A stretch of DNA of 64,000 nucleotides, taken from Lacihabitans sp. CS3-21. GTDB taxonomy: Bacteria > Bacteroidota > Bacteroidia > Cytophagales > Spirosomataceae. Shown here one piece after another: positions 43,054-52,696 of the stretch. Location: assembly GCF_024343675.1 (NCBI RefSeq), contig NZ_RJUD01000013.1, positions 1 through 64,000 of the forward strand, given 5' to 3'. Numbering within the stretch: the first letter of the stretch is position 1; every line of letters starts with the position of its first letter. Both the position numbers and the translations under genes were made by a program. The notes below the pieces were generated by a model. It saw only the letters and a program-made list of their open reading frames with translations, had not been told where the DNA came from and made no database searches.

Positions 43054-43824
43054 ATGAAAAAAATCTTTATTCTTTCAGCTTTCACGCTTTTTGTGGCTAT
43101 GTCTTGTCAAAAGGAGGAAGAGGTACCTGCCGACATGATGGTTATGGGTACTTTGGTGGCCAATCCCAACTTACTTTTTACTTCTACAACGCTAAGTGGG
43201 GCCAACGAAGCTCCAGCCAATTCCTCAACTGCAAGCGGGACTGCTGCTGGAACTTATAATAAAACGACAAAAATAATTGACCTTTCAGTCACTTACAAAG
43301 ACATTACACCTTCAAATTGGCACATCCATAAAGCAGCTGTTGGTGTTTCTGGTGGTGTTGTTTTTGCCTTTTCAACTGCTGAATTTAAAACACCTTTTGT
43401 TTATAAATCCCCTGCTGCCCTTACAGATGCTCAAGAAACGGATTTGTTGGCGGGCCTCTATTACGTGAATATTCATAGTGCCAAAGTACCTGCTGGAGAA
43501 ATTAGAGGTCAAATACCTTTTGCAGCCTCTAAGGCAACAGGCTCAATAGAAGGTTCTTACAATCCTAACACAAAGATAATTACGGTAAAGGTCAATTATT
43601 CAGATATAACCCCAACTGCTTGGCATATTCATAAAGGTGGAGAAAACGAAAGCGGTCCAGTTGTTTTTGACCTTGGTACATCTTTCAGCTCAGGCTTTTC
43701 TTACACATCTCCTGCCCTTACTGTTGAACAAGAGACGGATTTGAAAGCTGGAAAAATGTATGTAAATATTCATACAGCTAGAGCTCCAGGTGGCGAAATT
43801 AGAGGCCAACTTATAGCACACTGA
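43054..43824 (+). CDS. Lipoprotein with two CHRD domains
   Basis: Exported protein of 256 residues. The lipobox VAMSC sets the lipidated Cys18. Two CHRD repeats follow (about 45-160 and 163-256). Each has a WHIHK motif (residues about 89-93 and 190-194) and a YVNIH segment ending in GEIRGQ. CHRD domains occur in chordin and many bacterial envelope proteins; the regular histidines hint at metal binding but no activity is proven. Alone in its unit, followed by an AT-rich hairpin. Confidence 0.88.
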   Translation: MKKIFILSAFTLFVAMSCQKEEEVPADMMVMGTLVANPNLLFTSTTLSGANEAPANSSTASGTAAGTYNKTTKIIDLSVTYKDITPSNWHIHKAAVGVSGGVVFAFSTAEFKTPFVYKSPAALTDAQETDLLAGLYYVNIHSAKVPAGEIRGQIPFAASKATGSIEGSYNPNTKIITVKVNYSDITPTAWHIHKGGENESGPVVFDLGTSFSSGFSYTSPALTVEQETDLKAGKMYVNIHTARAPGGEIRGQLIAH

Positions 43825-43868
43825 TTTCATTTGAAGTAAGGCAGAATACTAAAAATCATCCCAGTTTA

Positions 43869-43902
43869 TATTAATGAACTTTTACCATGAAGTTCATTAA
43901 TA
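43869..43902 (+). terminator. AT-rich hairpin after the CHRD gene
   Basis: A 13-bp perfect stem (TATTAATGAACTT and complement) with an 8-base loop, followed by ATAAAAATTT rather than a T-run. A weak terminator or a 3' stabiliser. Confidence 0.5.
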
Positions 43903-43987
43903 ATAAAAATTTCAATTTGTTAAGTAATGACCAAGTGTTATACGGAATTGAAAGGATTTATGCCTATCCTAGGTGAATTCTTAGTGT

Positions 43988-44692
43988 TCAAAACGTTGAA
44001 TATTGTTGTTGCTCAATATTTGTTTCTTTTCGGTTCATTTTGTTAATATTCAAATAACCATTCAAAAAAAGGTATTTTGACAAGTAAAAAAAGAACATGA
44101 TGATCATGTATTCAAAATTATACTTAAATATCACCAAATCAGCCAATAAGGCAACGTTGGATAGGATGATGAACCAAAGGCTTAAAGATATCTGAGGGTG
44201 TATTTTTTTGTTTCCAAAAACCAAAGAAATAAAATAGGCGTATTGAAAAACTCTTACAAAAAATAGTATTTGTAATGGGAAAGAAAATAGTGGAAAAAAC
44301 ACAATGATAAAGAAAAGGCCTAATGTGAATATCAGAAAGATTTTGGTAAATGTCTTTGTTTTTTTTGTTTCAATTCGCTTGAGTTTCTTTAGTACTAAGT
44401 ACAATTGTATTTGAATTTCAAAAAAATAAATGATGGTTATGCCAGGCAAGTAAAATTCTTGTGTGTGAAAAAAAAAACTAAAGTTAAGGCCTAAAGATAA
44501 TAAAATTAGGGCCATTAATAGAAGGTAATCATTTTTGTTCAGTGAATATTTCCTAAAATAAACCAGTGAATATATCAAAAATAGTGGAATGGCGTTCTTG
44601 GCAATAAGAAAATACCATTTTAAATCAAGTGAACAAAACACGAAATCTAATACTATCAGAAGAAAGTAAATAAACGCAAATGCTTTTTTCAA
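43988..44692 (-). CDS. Polytopic membrane protein, possibly YhhN-like
   Basis: Very hydrophobic protein of 234 residues with seven to eight spans. AKNAIPLFLIYSL (about 31-43), NDYLLLMALILLSLG and YLSKYLFLNGYLN near the end resemble the YhhN/TMEM86 lysoplasmalogenase family in layout, but the acidic catalytic residues are not clear. It starts at TTG (44692); no ATG is available upstream or near. Function open. Confidence 0.5.
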   Translation of the reverse strand: MKKAFAFIYFLLIVLDFVFCSLDLKWYFLIAKNAIPLFLIYSLVYFRKYSLNKNDYLLLMALILLSLGLNFSFFFHTQEFYLPGITIIYFFEIQIQLYLVLKKLKRIETKKTKTFTKIFLIFTLGLFFIIVFFPLFSFPLQILFFVRVFQYAYFISLVFGNKKIHPQISLSLWFIILSNVALLADLVIFKYNFEYMIIMFFFYLSKYLFLNGYLNINKMNRKETNIEQQQYSTF

Positions 44693-44840
44693 TGGGTAGT
44701 TAGTATTGTTGATACTTAGAGGAGGTATAAAATTAATTAAAATCCCACATATTTTTATCTTTCAGTGTTTAAAAGAAAGAATAGGAACAAATTATAGGCC
44801 TAAAAATTTGATTTTTCCTAAGACAAAAATTGTTATCATA

Positions 44841-44880
44841 AAAAAAGCAGTGTTCCTAAAAGAACACTGCTTTTCTTTTT
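44841..44880 (-). terminator. Terminator of the sugar phosphate isomerase-like gene
   Basis: AAAAGCAGTGTTC pairs with GAACACTGCTTTT around a 6-base loop, with T-runs on both strands. Bidirectional in form. Confidence 0.88.
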
Positions 44881-44893
44881 ACTGATATCAGAA

Positions 44894-45763
44894 TTAATTA
44901 AATCCAAATTTTATCAACCCCTCTCTACTCAATCTGATGGCTTCCATAGGATCCATTCCGTCAAAAACTTGGTCTTGTTCTACTATGTAATATTTCATTC
45001 CTGAAAGTTTAGCATTTTTAAGTATACGAGCAAAATCTATCTTGCCTTTACCCACTGGTGCAAATCGGCCCTGATCGTCCATGTCTTTAACATGCCATAT
45101 TTTGAAACGTTTTGGATATTTCTTGAACAATTCAACAGGATCAACTCCAGCTTTGGTAACCCAATATAAGTCCATTTGGAAATTTACATATTTAGGGTCC
45201 AAATGCTCTAGCATATATTCCATTGGAATAATTCCTTTGCTGTTTTTCTCAAACTCAAAAGCATGATTATGATATAAAAATTTCAGCCCAGCAGCATGTG
45301 CTTTACGAGAAATGGTGTCCAAAACACTGGTAAGTCTCTCCACATCATCTGTCATCGTCAATGACCTACTTTTTGGGTCAAATTTAAACATGCCCATCGG
45401 AGGTACAGGAGCTACAAAATACTTAAAACCAGCTGCTTTTACATCGGAAATAAGTTTATCAGCATTACTTGTAGTCATGGCTCCCATATGTATACTTATT
45501 GGCTTTAAGCCAAGGCTTTTGGTATATGACTTAAACTCATCAGGCAACATTCCATAGAATTTGCCATCTTTATATTCTACTGCTTCTATGTATTTGTAAC
45601 CTAAATCAGCTACTGCTTTTAAGGTTGCTTTAGGGTCTTTGCCCATTTCGTTTCTTACGGTGTAAAGGGTCATACCGCCCCATTTTTTTTGAGCAAACAA
45701 GCTTGAACTGGCAGAAAGCAACAATACTACCACCAAAATCTTAGAAAGAAAACTGCTTTTCAT
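44894..45763 (-). CDS. Secreted sugar phosphate isomerase/epimerase-like TIM-barrel protein
   Basis: Product of 289 residues with a signal peptide (about 1-24, ending SLFAQ). The xylose isomerase-like barrel shows TLYTVRNEM, GYKYIEA, ISIHMG, FLYHNHAFEF (H-N-H metal site, about 165-174), YVNFQMDLYWVTKAG and WHVKDMD, with HVKD and a late glutamate (YYIVEQDQ) as further metal ligands. Such exported versions are common in Cytophagales and sit by oxidoreductases. Likely acts on keto-sugars or related sugars in the periplasm. Confidence 0.85.
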   Translation of the reverse strand: MKSSFLSKILVVVLLLSASSSLFAQKKWGGMTLYTVRNEMGKDPKATLKAVADLGYKYIEAVEYKDGKFYGMLPDEFKSYTKSLGLKPISIHMGAMTTSNADKLISDVKAAGFKYFVAPVPPMGMFKFDPKSRSLTMTDDVERLTSVLDTISRKAHAAGLKFLYHNHAFEFEKNSKGIIPMEYMLEHLDPKYVNFQMDLYWVTKAGVDPVELFKKYPKRFKIWHVKDMDDQGRFAPVGKGKIDFARILKNAKLSGMKYYIVEQDQVFDGMDPMEAIRLSREGLIKFGFN

Positions 45764-46032
45764 GATAAATAATTAAAGATTAATCCCTTAGAGATGTACT
45801 ATATTTTTGATTGCAAATTACAGAATAATATTAATAAAGATAGATTTTTTTGACGTATTAGCAGTTTTACTCGATGACTCTGTAGAATTGTAGGTTTTTT
45901 GAAAATCAAAGGCCAATCCTCTGTAAAATTGAATTAAATGAGCTCTAAAACTTATTCAATTTTTTAAATAAATCTACAGAATCAGAGATAGTTATTCTTC
46001 AGAAAGAAAAAATTAAAGGTCTTTTCAATTAA

Positions 46033-47379
46033 TCAGTTATTGTCATGAAGACAAGCACTCGTAATGGCAGAAAAAACAGATCCGATTTCTGCCTTAAAGC
46101 CTGGCTCTAATAGGATAAAACCAAAGGCGTAGAAATTTACGCGATTGGGTAAAACTACCTTTCCCACCGCATGTAAACTGTTACCAGCTTGGTAATTTCC
46201 ACCCAAAATTGGATGATCGCTTATCGTTAAGTTAGATTGGGTGGTAGCCCAAGAAGTTTCGCAAATATTGTAAATTTCACCGTTAAGTGTTCCCATATAC
46301 AATTCTCCAGCTTTATCTTCTCCAAATGTTGTAAAATTTCGATTAGAATTCTGATAAAGAAGTTCACTTATCCAATCATTCCCCGTCTTTTTTAATGACC
46401 AAAGCTTTCCCGAACAAAAATCAACATAAAGATATCTACCCGTCAGCGGAGGGTATTTATTTCCTCTGTAAACATAACCGCCTGTTATTGAGCAACCTTG
46501 GTCGTGTGCATATTCATAAACAGGTGGTGTGTATATTCCCCCATCACAATTGTTGCTGTTGTAGGTATGCGTTCCCTCATAGCACCGCCAACCGTAGTTT
46601 GTGCCACCTAAGGAATTGGTTGGCTCAAAGTCAATTTCTTCGTAAGCATTTTGTCCGACATCAGCTATCCACATGTCGCCAGTTTGTTTGTCAAAACTAA
46701 AACGCCATGGATTTCGAAGGCCATAAGACCAAATTTCATCTGAATTGCCTCCTGCTCCGTCAGCAAATGGATTTCCGCTTGGGATGGCATAATTTAGTCC
46801 AGGACTCGTATTGTTTACATCTATTCGAAGGATTTTCCCTAAAAGATTGGTCGTGTTTTGAGAATTATTTTGTGGGTCGCCTCCACTGCCTCCATCCCCC
46901 GAACTTATATATAAATAACCATCCGGGCCAAAGTTTAAATCTCCGCCGTTGTGATTGGAGAAAGGCTGATTTATAGTTAAAAGTATGGTTTCAGACAGAG
47001 GATTTGCGAGAGAAGAATCAGCTGCTGATACTTGGTATCGAGCTACTACCGTATTTTGATCTAGGTTAATATAATTTACATAAAAAAAGCCATTTTGCTT
47101 ATAGGATGGATGAAATGCCATTCCCAATAGACCCTGTTCACCACTATTTCTAACCTTGTTCGAAATATCTATAAATGGCAAAAGATTTGTCGTCCCATTT
47201 TTGTGTAATATCTTTATTTTTCCATTTTGTTCAACCACAAAAAACCTATTATCGCCTGCGTGTTTGATGTCCATCACGCTACCAAAATTTTTTGCAAATA
47301 AACTTAGCCTTAGATTTACTTGAGCATAAACTTTTAACCCAAAAAGAATGAAAATAATTAGTAAAATTCTAGTTTTCAT
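46033..47379 (-). CDS. Secreted PQQ-type glucose/sorbosone dehydrogenase with C-terminal stack domain
   Basis: Exported six-bladed propeller enzyme of 448 residues. Signal at about 1-19. HAGDNRFFVVEQNGKI, LGMAFHPSYKQNGFFYVNY, FSNHNGGDLNFGPDGYLYIS (about 141-160), LRIDVNN, LRNPWRFSFD and DVGQNAYEEID are the GSDH pattern. The last 75 residues (HPILGGNYQAGNSLHAVGKV, LLEPGFKAEIGSVFSA) form the repeat-like domain found at the ends of many secreted Cytophagales proteins. Probably oxidises sugars at the surface; PQQ use is inferred from family. Confidence 0.87.
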   Translation of the reverse strand: MKTRILLIIFILFGLKVYAQVNLRLSLFAKNFGSVMDIKHAGDNRFFVVEQNGKIKILHKNGTTNLLPFIDISNKVRNSGEQGLLGMAFHPSYKQNGFFYVNYINLDQNTVVARYQVSAADSSLANPLSETILLTINQPFSNHNGGDLNFGPDGYLYISSGDGGSGGDPQNNSQNTTNLLGKILRIDVNNTSPGLNYAIPSGNPFADGAGGNSDEIWSYGLRNPWRFSFDKQTGDMWIADVGQNAYEEIDFEPTNSLGGTNYGWRCYEGTHTYNSNNCDGGIYTPPVYEYAHDQGCSITGGYVYRGNKYPPLTGRYLYVDFCSGKLWSLKKTGNDWISELLYQNSNRNFTTFGEDKAGELYMGTLNGEIYNICETSWATTQSNLTISDHPILGGNYQAGNSLHAVGKVVLPNRVNFYAFGFILLEPGFKAEIGSVFSAITSACLHDNN

Positions 47380-47450
47380 GGGCTTATAAATTTTTGATTA
47401 AACAAAATTTAAATAAATACGTAAATTATGCTTGTTGGGGCTGAATTTTG

Positions 47451-47490
47451 TAAAAAAAAAGGGTTCAAAATTTACATTTTGAACCCTTTT
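47451..47490 (-). terminator. Terminator of the second sugar dehydrogenase
   Basis: AAAAGGGTTCAAAA and TTTTGAACCCTTTT around TTTACA, with further A/T runs. It lies 15 bases after the gene's stop on the minus strand. Confidence 0.85.
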
Positions 47491-47505
47491 GAAAAAAAAG
47501 AAATG

Positions 47506-48741
47506 TTACTTTCCAATTTTATATAAACGCCCTTGGTCAGTTATTGCATACAACGAGCCATCTTTTCCTTGATGAACATCTCTAAAACGTTGATATTCTT
47601 CAGTTAATAGCCTTTCTTCGCCTATTACTTTATTCTCTTTAATTACCAATCTATTAATATGCATACCGCTTAGACAGCCTACAAATAGATTATTTTGCCA
47701 TTCTGGTATTTGTGAACCTGAATAAAATGTCATACCTGAAGGTGAAACCGAAGGGTCCCAATAGTAAACTGGCTGTTCTAATCCTTCTTTTTGCTGAATT
47801 CCATCACCAACTTTTCCGCCACCATACTCAATTCCATACGTAATAGTTGGCCAGCCGTAGTTTTTTCCTGGGATTACGTGGTTAATTTCATCTCCTCCTC
47901 TTGGCCCAAATTCATTCGACCACAACTCACCATCCACCGGGTTTATGGTAAGTCCTTGTACATTTCTGTGGCCATAAGAATACAATTCAGGTCTTGCTCC
48001 TCCTGTAGAGGCTAAAGCATTTCCTGGTGCGGGTTTTCCATCTGTAGTTATTCTGATTATTTTGCCCAGTCCAGAGTTGAGCTGTTGTGCTTGTGGTCGT
48101 GTGCTGCGATCAGAACGTTCGCCTGTACTTACAAATAAATACCCATTTTTGTCAAAAAGTACTCTGCCACCATAATGAAGATTTCCTTTGTGGGCTGGTG
48201 TAGCTCTGTAAATAACCACCGCATTTTCTATTTTGCGTTCGTCGTCGCTTAATCTACCTTTGGCCACTGAAGTGTGGTTTCCACCACTAACAGGTTCAGA
48301 AAATGCCCAATAAACCATACGGTTTTGTGCAAAAGCGGGATCCAGCGTAATACCTAGCAATCCGCCTTGGCCATCTGTATCTACTGTTGGAAGTCCTGTG
48401 ATTTTATCACTCATTTCGCCAGTGGTCTTCACTATTCTAAGGTTACCACTTTTTTCAGTGATGAGCAATCGACCATCAGGAAGCGAAGTTAAACCCCAAG
48501 GTGAATTTAGTTTTTCTGTCAATACTTTAAAAGAGTATTTGGTAGTGGTTTTAACACCGTTTGTTCTGGTTTGCCCAACAAACGCGGACTTGTATTGAGG
48601 AGAATTTGCCTCTCTGGTTTCTACTGGAGCAATAGTAGTGTCTGTTTTTGAAACTAAATTTGGCTCTGTTTTAGGCATTCCAGAGCAATTCAATGAAAAT
48701 AAACCCAAGCTCAGTAAAGGGAAAATAAATAAACGATTCAT
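47506..48741 (-). CDS. PQQ-dependent aldose sugar dehydrogenase, lipoprotein
   Basis: Periplasm-facing lipoprotein of 411 residues; the lipobox LFSLNC makes Cys19 the lipidation site. Propeller segments: LNSPWGLTSLPDGRLLITEK, GGLLGITLDPAFAQNRMVYW, GGRVLFDKNGYLFVSTGERSD, YGHRNVQGLTINPVDGELWSNEFGPRGGDEIN and GKNYGWP. These match the YliI/Asd soluble aldose dehydrogenase branch, distinct from the 448-residue protein upstream. The enzyme oxidises aldoses with PQQ as cofactor. Confidence 0.9.
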   Translation of the reverse strand: MNRLFIFPLLSLGLFSLNCSGMPKTEPNLVSKTDTTIAPVETREANSPQYKSAFVGQTRTNGVKTTTKYSFKVLTEKLNSPWGLTSLPDGRLLITEKSGNLRIVKTTGEMSDKITGLPTVDTDGQGGLLGITLDPAFAQNRMVYWAFSEPVSGGNHTSVAKGRLSDDERKIENAVVIYRATPAHKGNLHYGGRVLFDKNGYLFVSTGERSDRSTRPQAQQLNSGLGKIIRITTDGKPAPGNALASTGGARPELYSYGHRNVQGLTINPVDGELWSNEFGPRGGDEINHVIPGKNYGWPTITYGIEYGGGKVGDGIQQKEGLEQPVYYWDPSVSPSGMTFYSGSQIPEWQNNLFVGCLSGMHINRLVIKENKVIGEERLLTEEYQRFRDVHQGKDGSLYAITDQGRLYKIGK

Positions 48742-48798
48742 GGTTGATTATTTTGGTTTTAGAGAAAACGTCAGAATCATTTTAATAGTTTAAATTCT

Positions 48799-50772
48799 TC
48801 ATTTGATTGGTACAAAAAGAATTGCATCGGCTATAAATCCAGCATCGGAAAGACTGGACAAGGTCACACTTACTTTTTCGCCGCTTGCTATTTCAATTTC
48901 GCCGCAGTTATACCAATCGTTTTCATTGGCGTCAATTTCAAACTGTTTTTCGATGATTTGATTACCGATTTTTACAATAATTTTTACGTTTTTAGAATTC
49001 TTTTCACTTTTCGGAAAGTAAACTTGAAGGTTATATTTACCAGCGTTTGATACAATAGTAGAAAACGTCGCTTGTCCATTTGAATTAATTTTCACATAAT
49101 CTTTTCCATATCTACCGTATTGTTTTTTCATGATTATATGTTCGCCCAAAACCGAAAATTGACCATCATAACTGTTGTCAATCAATATTTCGGGTAACGA
49201 GCCATCAGCTAAGGGATTACTTTTTAGTATTTCTTGAAGTTTGGTGACATCCACTTCATGCAGGCCCTTCTTGGAATCAATCGCCAAAACAGCCGCAGTG
49301 GCGGCTGACTGAGCCAAAACCATGAACACGGGTTCCATTCGAATAGAGCCAAATGCAATATGTGAGGCCGACAAACAAACCGGAACGAGTAGGTTGGTGC
49401 ATTCCGATTTTCTAGGAAGGAGGGCTCTGAAAGAAATTGGGTAAGGGTCAAGCCCACCTAAACCCATCTGCACATCACCTTCGTTTTTTACTTGATACTT
49501 TCCGCTAGCGTCTTTTACTACTATTCTTTGCGTATTGTGTGAATCCATCGTGTATGCTGCTAAACCAATTCCATCAGTTACTGTTTGGGTTCCCACACAA
49601 TGCTTCTCGGTCATCACGACTTCACTGATCATTCTGCGGGCCTCTCTCACATACATTTGTGGAGAAAAATGATTGTTGTTCAAATATTCATCTTTTGGAT
49701 ATCCCCATTTTTTCATTTCAGCTCGCAAATGTGCTGGAACTCTAGGGTCATTGCCGAGAAAGTAGAAAAATCCTTTGATATGGTCCTCATGTTTTTTTTG
49801 GATTATTTTTCTCTCATCATAGTTTGCGTTTGGATAGTTATAATTGCCACCAATTAAATTAGAGGAAAAAGGTCCTGAATTATTTATGTCTAGCTTGCGA
49901 TTGGGCATTGGCTGTAGGTGCATGAGTGCCCAGTTGAGTTCAATTGGCTGTTTCTTATCTATATACCTCAATAATAATTCATAATGGCTTGGGTCAAAAT
50001 CGTCAGGAGCCTCAATCGGCACCATGTTTTCAACGCTGTCTGTAAGGCACATTCTGAAGTTGTATGCCTGTACTTTTTGGTCACCGGTGCCTTTGGGTGC
50101 CAGTTTTTCTGAGCTTATGCCCCATAAAAGTCCGCTTGTAGAATCTCCTAAAGTCTTAAAGGGATCAATCCCATCTGGAAACTGATGTTTGTCTAACATT
50201 TGCACCCCGTTCCATGTTTCCCCATATTGTTTGTTGTCTTCTCTACCAACAGTAAAGGTTACTCCAGCCATAGCCATAAGATCCCCTTCATAGGTACAGT
50301 CTAAAAAATACTTGGCAGTGACCAACATCCTTTGCTTGTTTTCGTCTAAAAGCTCTATTTGTCTGATCTTACTTTTTGATTTAATGACATTGATCAATTG
50401 CTTTTTCGTAAAAACCTTTATGTCTGCTTTTTTGAGGTAAGAATTAAATATATCAGAGGCTGCACTCGGCTCAAAAGTCCATTGCTCAAATTTGCCATAA
50501 TGTTGTCCAATTTTCCGGTAAAAGTCTCTTGATAAGCCAGTTATAGCATATTTGTTGCCTATGTCAGTTTGACCAAGGCCACCAGTTGTAAGCCCTCCAA
50601 TGTGATTACTGGGCTCTAGTAGAATGACAGATTTACCTTGCATTTTGGCAGTATAGGCTGCAATAATGCCGGCTGATGTGGCTCCATAAACGCATATATC
50701 ATAGGTTATGGTTTTTTGGCTAAACCCAACTTGGATACCCCAAACTAAAATTAAAGCGACTTTAAAGTTCAT
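48799..50772 (-). CDS. Secreted FAD-dependent oxidoreductase with C-terminal golvesin-type domain
   Basis: Product of 657 residues with a signal at about 1-18. The FAD-binding start is VYGATSAGIIAAYTAKMQG with a following LLEPSNHIGGLTTGGLG (about 53-69), characteristic of the PF12831 type. DCTYEGDLMAMAGV near 164 and GGLDPYPISFRALLP near 433 are further family segments. The last 125 residues (DNSYDGQFSVLGE... ADAILFVP) form the xanthan-lyase/golvesin C-terminal beta domain, likely for binding polysaccharide. Substrate unknown. Confidence 0.85.
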   Translation of the reverse strand: MNFKVALILVWGIQVGFSQKTITYDICVYGATSAGIIAAYTAKMQGKSVILLEPSNHIGGLTTGGLGQTDIGNKYAITGLSRDFYRKIGQHYGKFEQWTFEPSAASDIFNSYLKKADIKVFTKKQLINVIKSKSKIRQIELLDENKQRMLVTAKYFLDCTYEGDLMAMAGVTFTVGREDNKQYGETWNGVQMLDKHQFPDGIDPFKTLGDSTSGLLWGISSEKLAPKGTGDQKVQAYNFRMCLTDSVENMVPIEAPDDFDPSHYELLLRYIDKKQPIELNWALMHLQPMPNRKLDINNSGPFSSNLIGGNYNYPNANYDERKIIQKKHEDHIKGFFYFLGNDPRVPAHLRAEMKKWGYPKDEYLNNNHFSPQMYVREARRMISEVVMTEKHCVGTQTVTDGIGLAAYTMDSHNTQRIVVKDASGKYQVKNEGDVQMGLGGLDPYPISFRALLPRKSECTNLLVPVCLSASHIAFGSIRMEPVFMVLAQSAATAAVLAIDSKKGLHEVDVTKLQEILKSNPLADGSLPEILIDNSYDGQFSVLGEHIIMKKQYGRYGKDYVKINSNGQATFSTIVSNAGKYNLQVYFPKSEKNSKNVKIIVKIGNQIIEKQFEIDANENDWYNCGEIEIASGEKVSVTLSSLSDAGFIADAILFVPIK

Positions 50773-50995
50773 ATTTTAAGGTGTTGATTAATAGAAAAAA
50801 CAGCATATGTTAGGGATTTAAAGTTACAACCTATTTTGGGTGGTTATATCTGATGGAATGTTTTTTTCAAATCCAAGCCGAAATCTATTTTAACTATCTC
50901 AATTTTGTAGTGGGACGCTCAATTTTTATTTTCATCGCTACTGGTAGAAGTTTAAAAATAGTTTATTGACATTTTCGTAATTTTAGTTTTTTTTT

Positions 50996-51003
50996 TATTT
51001 TTG
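50996..51003 (+). promoter_or_regulatory. -7 box before the 2-oxoglutarate oxygenase-like gene
   Basis: TATTTTTG, so transcription should begin near 51010. The frame's TTG codon at 51001 would then not be transcribed, which places the start at the ATG at 51025. A TTG at 50966 is 27 bases upstream of the box, too far for the usual spacing. Confidence 0.45.
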
Positions 51004-51024
51004 CCAAAAAAAAAGAGAACCCCA

Positions 51025-51864
51025 ATGCCCACCACTAATTTTGCAATAAACGGTAACACCTATGCCGTTTCCATAGACGGCTGTCCAGAGTTTGGTACAG
51101 GTAAAGATGTAATCCTTTCGAATGTAAATACAGATATCGTTTTTAATCAGCCTTGGTATGCTAAAGGTTATGCATCACTTGATTTTTTATCTTCAGAAGA
51201 ATTCGACAATCTAAAAGCTGGACTCACAGCCAGCGTAAAGAATATTTTAACGGAGGTTTTGGGTATTGATTCTGAGGGTTTTGTGTTAGAAAAATACCAT
51301 CATTTTGTCAAAACCAATGAGGATCATTTCAAAGTTGTTTCCCGCACTCGTGACCTTTTTTCTGCCGATTTTAACTTTCCAATTGAGGAAATGTTACCGA
51401 AATTTGAAAAGCTTTTGGGTTTTGCACTTACGGATGTTGATCCTAAATTCAACGAAAAGCTTCATATTATCGTAAGAATCAATCGACCAAAATCAAACGA
51501 TTACAATCCGCCTCACAAGGATATTTACGAAGAGGTTGATAAAAATAATTACATACCGCCTTTTGTTAACCTATGGATTCCAATAGCCGGTGTAACGAAG
51601 AATTCCTCATTACCGATGGTGCCTGAGAGTCATTTAATCAATGAGTCTGAGATTGTTCGTACATTTGATGGTGGTGTAGTAGAGGGCAATAAGTACAGAG
51701 TAAGAATGATCAAAGAGTGGGGCGGAAGTCACACACTTGAGCGAGCAGATGTAAAAGATGGCCAAGTATTGTTTTTCTCTTCACACCTCATTCATGGTTT
51801 GGCTATAAACGAAGAAGAAGACTTAACGAGAGTGGCCTTAGAATTTCGATTATTTAAGGCTTAA
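51025..51864 (+). CDS. Phytanoyl-CoA/2-oxoglutarate Fe(II) oxygenase-like protein
   Basis: Cytoplasmic protein of 279 residues. The metal triad is suggested by His164-x-Asp166 (PPHKDIYEE) and a distal His254 or His257 (SSHLIHGLA), with Arg269 (TRVALEF) as the 2-oxoglutarate ligand. LWIPIAGVTKNSSLPMVPESH is the typical core of PhyH-like hydroxylases. No biosynthetic cluster surrounds it. Small-molecule hydroxylation is likely; target unknown. Confidence 0.72.
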   Translation: MPTTNFAINGNTYAVSIDGCPEFGTGKDVILSNVNTDIVFNQPWYAKGYASLDFLSSEEFDNLKAGLTASVKNILTEVLGIDSEGFVLEKYHHFVKTNEDHFKVVSRTRDLFSADFNFPIEEMLPKFEKLLGFALTDVDPKFNEKLHIIVRINRPKSNDYNPPHKDIYEEVDKNNYIPPFVNLWIPIAGVTKNSSLPMVPESHLINESEIVRTFDGGVVEGNKYRVRMIKEWGGSHTLERADVKDGQVLFFSSHLIHGLAINEEEDLTRVALEFRLFKA

Positions 51865-51883
51865 TTTTGTATTTTGAATAATG

Positions 51884-51921
51884 AAGCCTGCATTTTATCA
51901 AAAAAATGCAGGCTTTTTTTT
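51884..51921 (+). terminator. Terminator after the oxygenase-like gene
   Basis: AAGCCTGCATTTT (51884-51896) and AAAATGCAGGCTT (51903-51915), followed by TTTTTT. Confidence 0.88.
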
Positions 51922-52035
51922 GATGTTTGTCTAAATAAGAGATTAATTCGCAGTAGGTAAGGGCACTGGGAATCAAGAGTACTTAAGTCTTTTAAAAATG
52001 TTTAATAAATTTATAGTTTAATCCTTTTCTTATTT

Positions 52036-52623
52036 ATGTCTGATTTGCTCATAGTTGAAAATGCTTTAAAGAATTTCTCGACAATGAGTACAGATGCATT
52101 TAGGCTGTCAGCGTCTTTTTGGCAAAGTAGAGATTATAAAAAAGGGGAGTCTTACAATAGCATTAATCAGGTATGCAAACAATTGGGTTTTGTTCTTGAA
52201 GGAGTTTTTAGGACTTTTCATTTTGATGATGAATCTGGTGAAGAAAAAAATCTATTCTTTTATTCTGCCAATCAAATTGTCGTTTCTTTTGCAAGCTTTA
52301 TCAATCAAATGCCTTGTCACTATTATACCCAAGCCATGGTAGATTCAAAGGTCATTTATATCAATTATGAGCAACTAAGCCAACTCTACAGAACTTCACA
52401 TGAGTGGGAGCATTTTGGCAGAATATTGGCCGAACAAGCATCAAACATCGCTTTTGATCGAACGGAGAGTTTGTTATTTCAGTCAGCTGAACAACGTTAC
52501 CTTAACTTCCAAACACAACATCCGCAATTGATAAATGAGATTCCTTTGTATCATATTTCCTCTTACTTAGGAATTCAAGGTCCGTCTTTGAGTAGAATTA
52601 GGAAAAAAATAGCGGGCAAATAG
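52036..52623 (+). CDS. Crp/Fnr-family transcriptional regulator
   Basis: Regulator of 195 residues. The N-terminal cyclic-nucleotide-binding-like fold (LGFVLEGVFRTFHFDDESGEE, about 51-71) lacks iron-sulfur cysteines and the cAMP-binding Arg-Ser pair. The short winged-helix end has IPLYHISSYLGIQGPSLSRIRKKI as the recognition helix. This is the small Bacteroidota Crp-like type, often controlling a neighbouring reductase or OsmC gene; here OsmC lies 73 bases downstream on the same strand. Confidence 0.85.
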   Translation: MSDLLIVENALKNFSTMSTDAFRLSASFWQSRDYKKGESYNSINQVCKQLGFVLEGVFRTFHFDDESGEEKNLFFYSANQIVVSFASFINQMPCHYYTQAMVDSKVIYINYEQLSQLYRTSHEWEHFGRILAEQASNIAFDRTESLLFQSAEQRYLNFQTQHPQLINEIPLYHISSYLGIQGPSLSRIRKKIAGK

Positions 52624-52696
52624 TTCGATTTTAACATAGGTTAAAGTTTCCTAATGTTTTTAAGTTGACTTTTGTATCAAATAAAAAATAAAACAA

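Noticed and set aside
45860-45985. Inverted CTCTGTAGA / TCTACAGAATCAGAG elements between two genes
   Set aside because: The match is broken and loose; no T-run or nearby start. Not strong enough to call a site.
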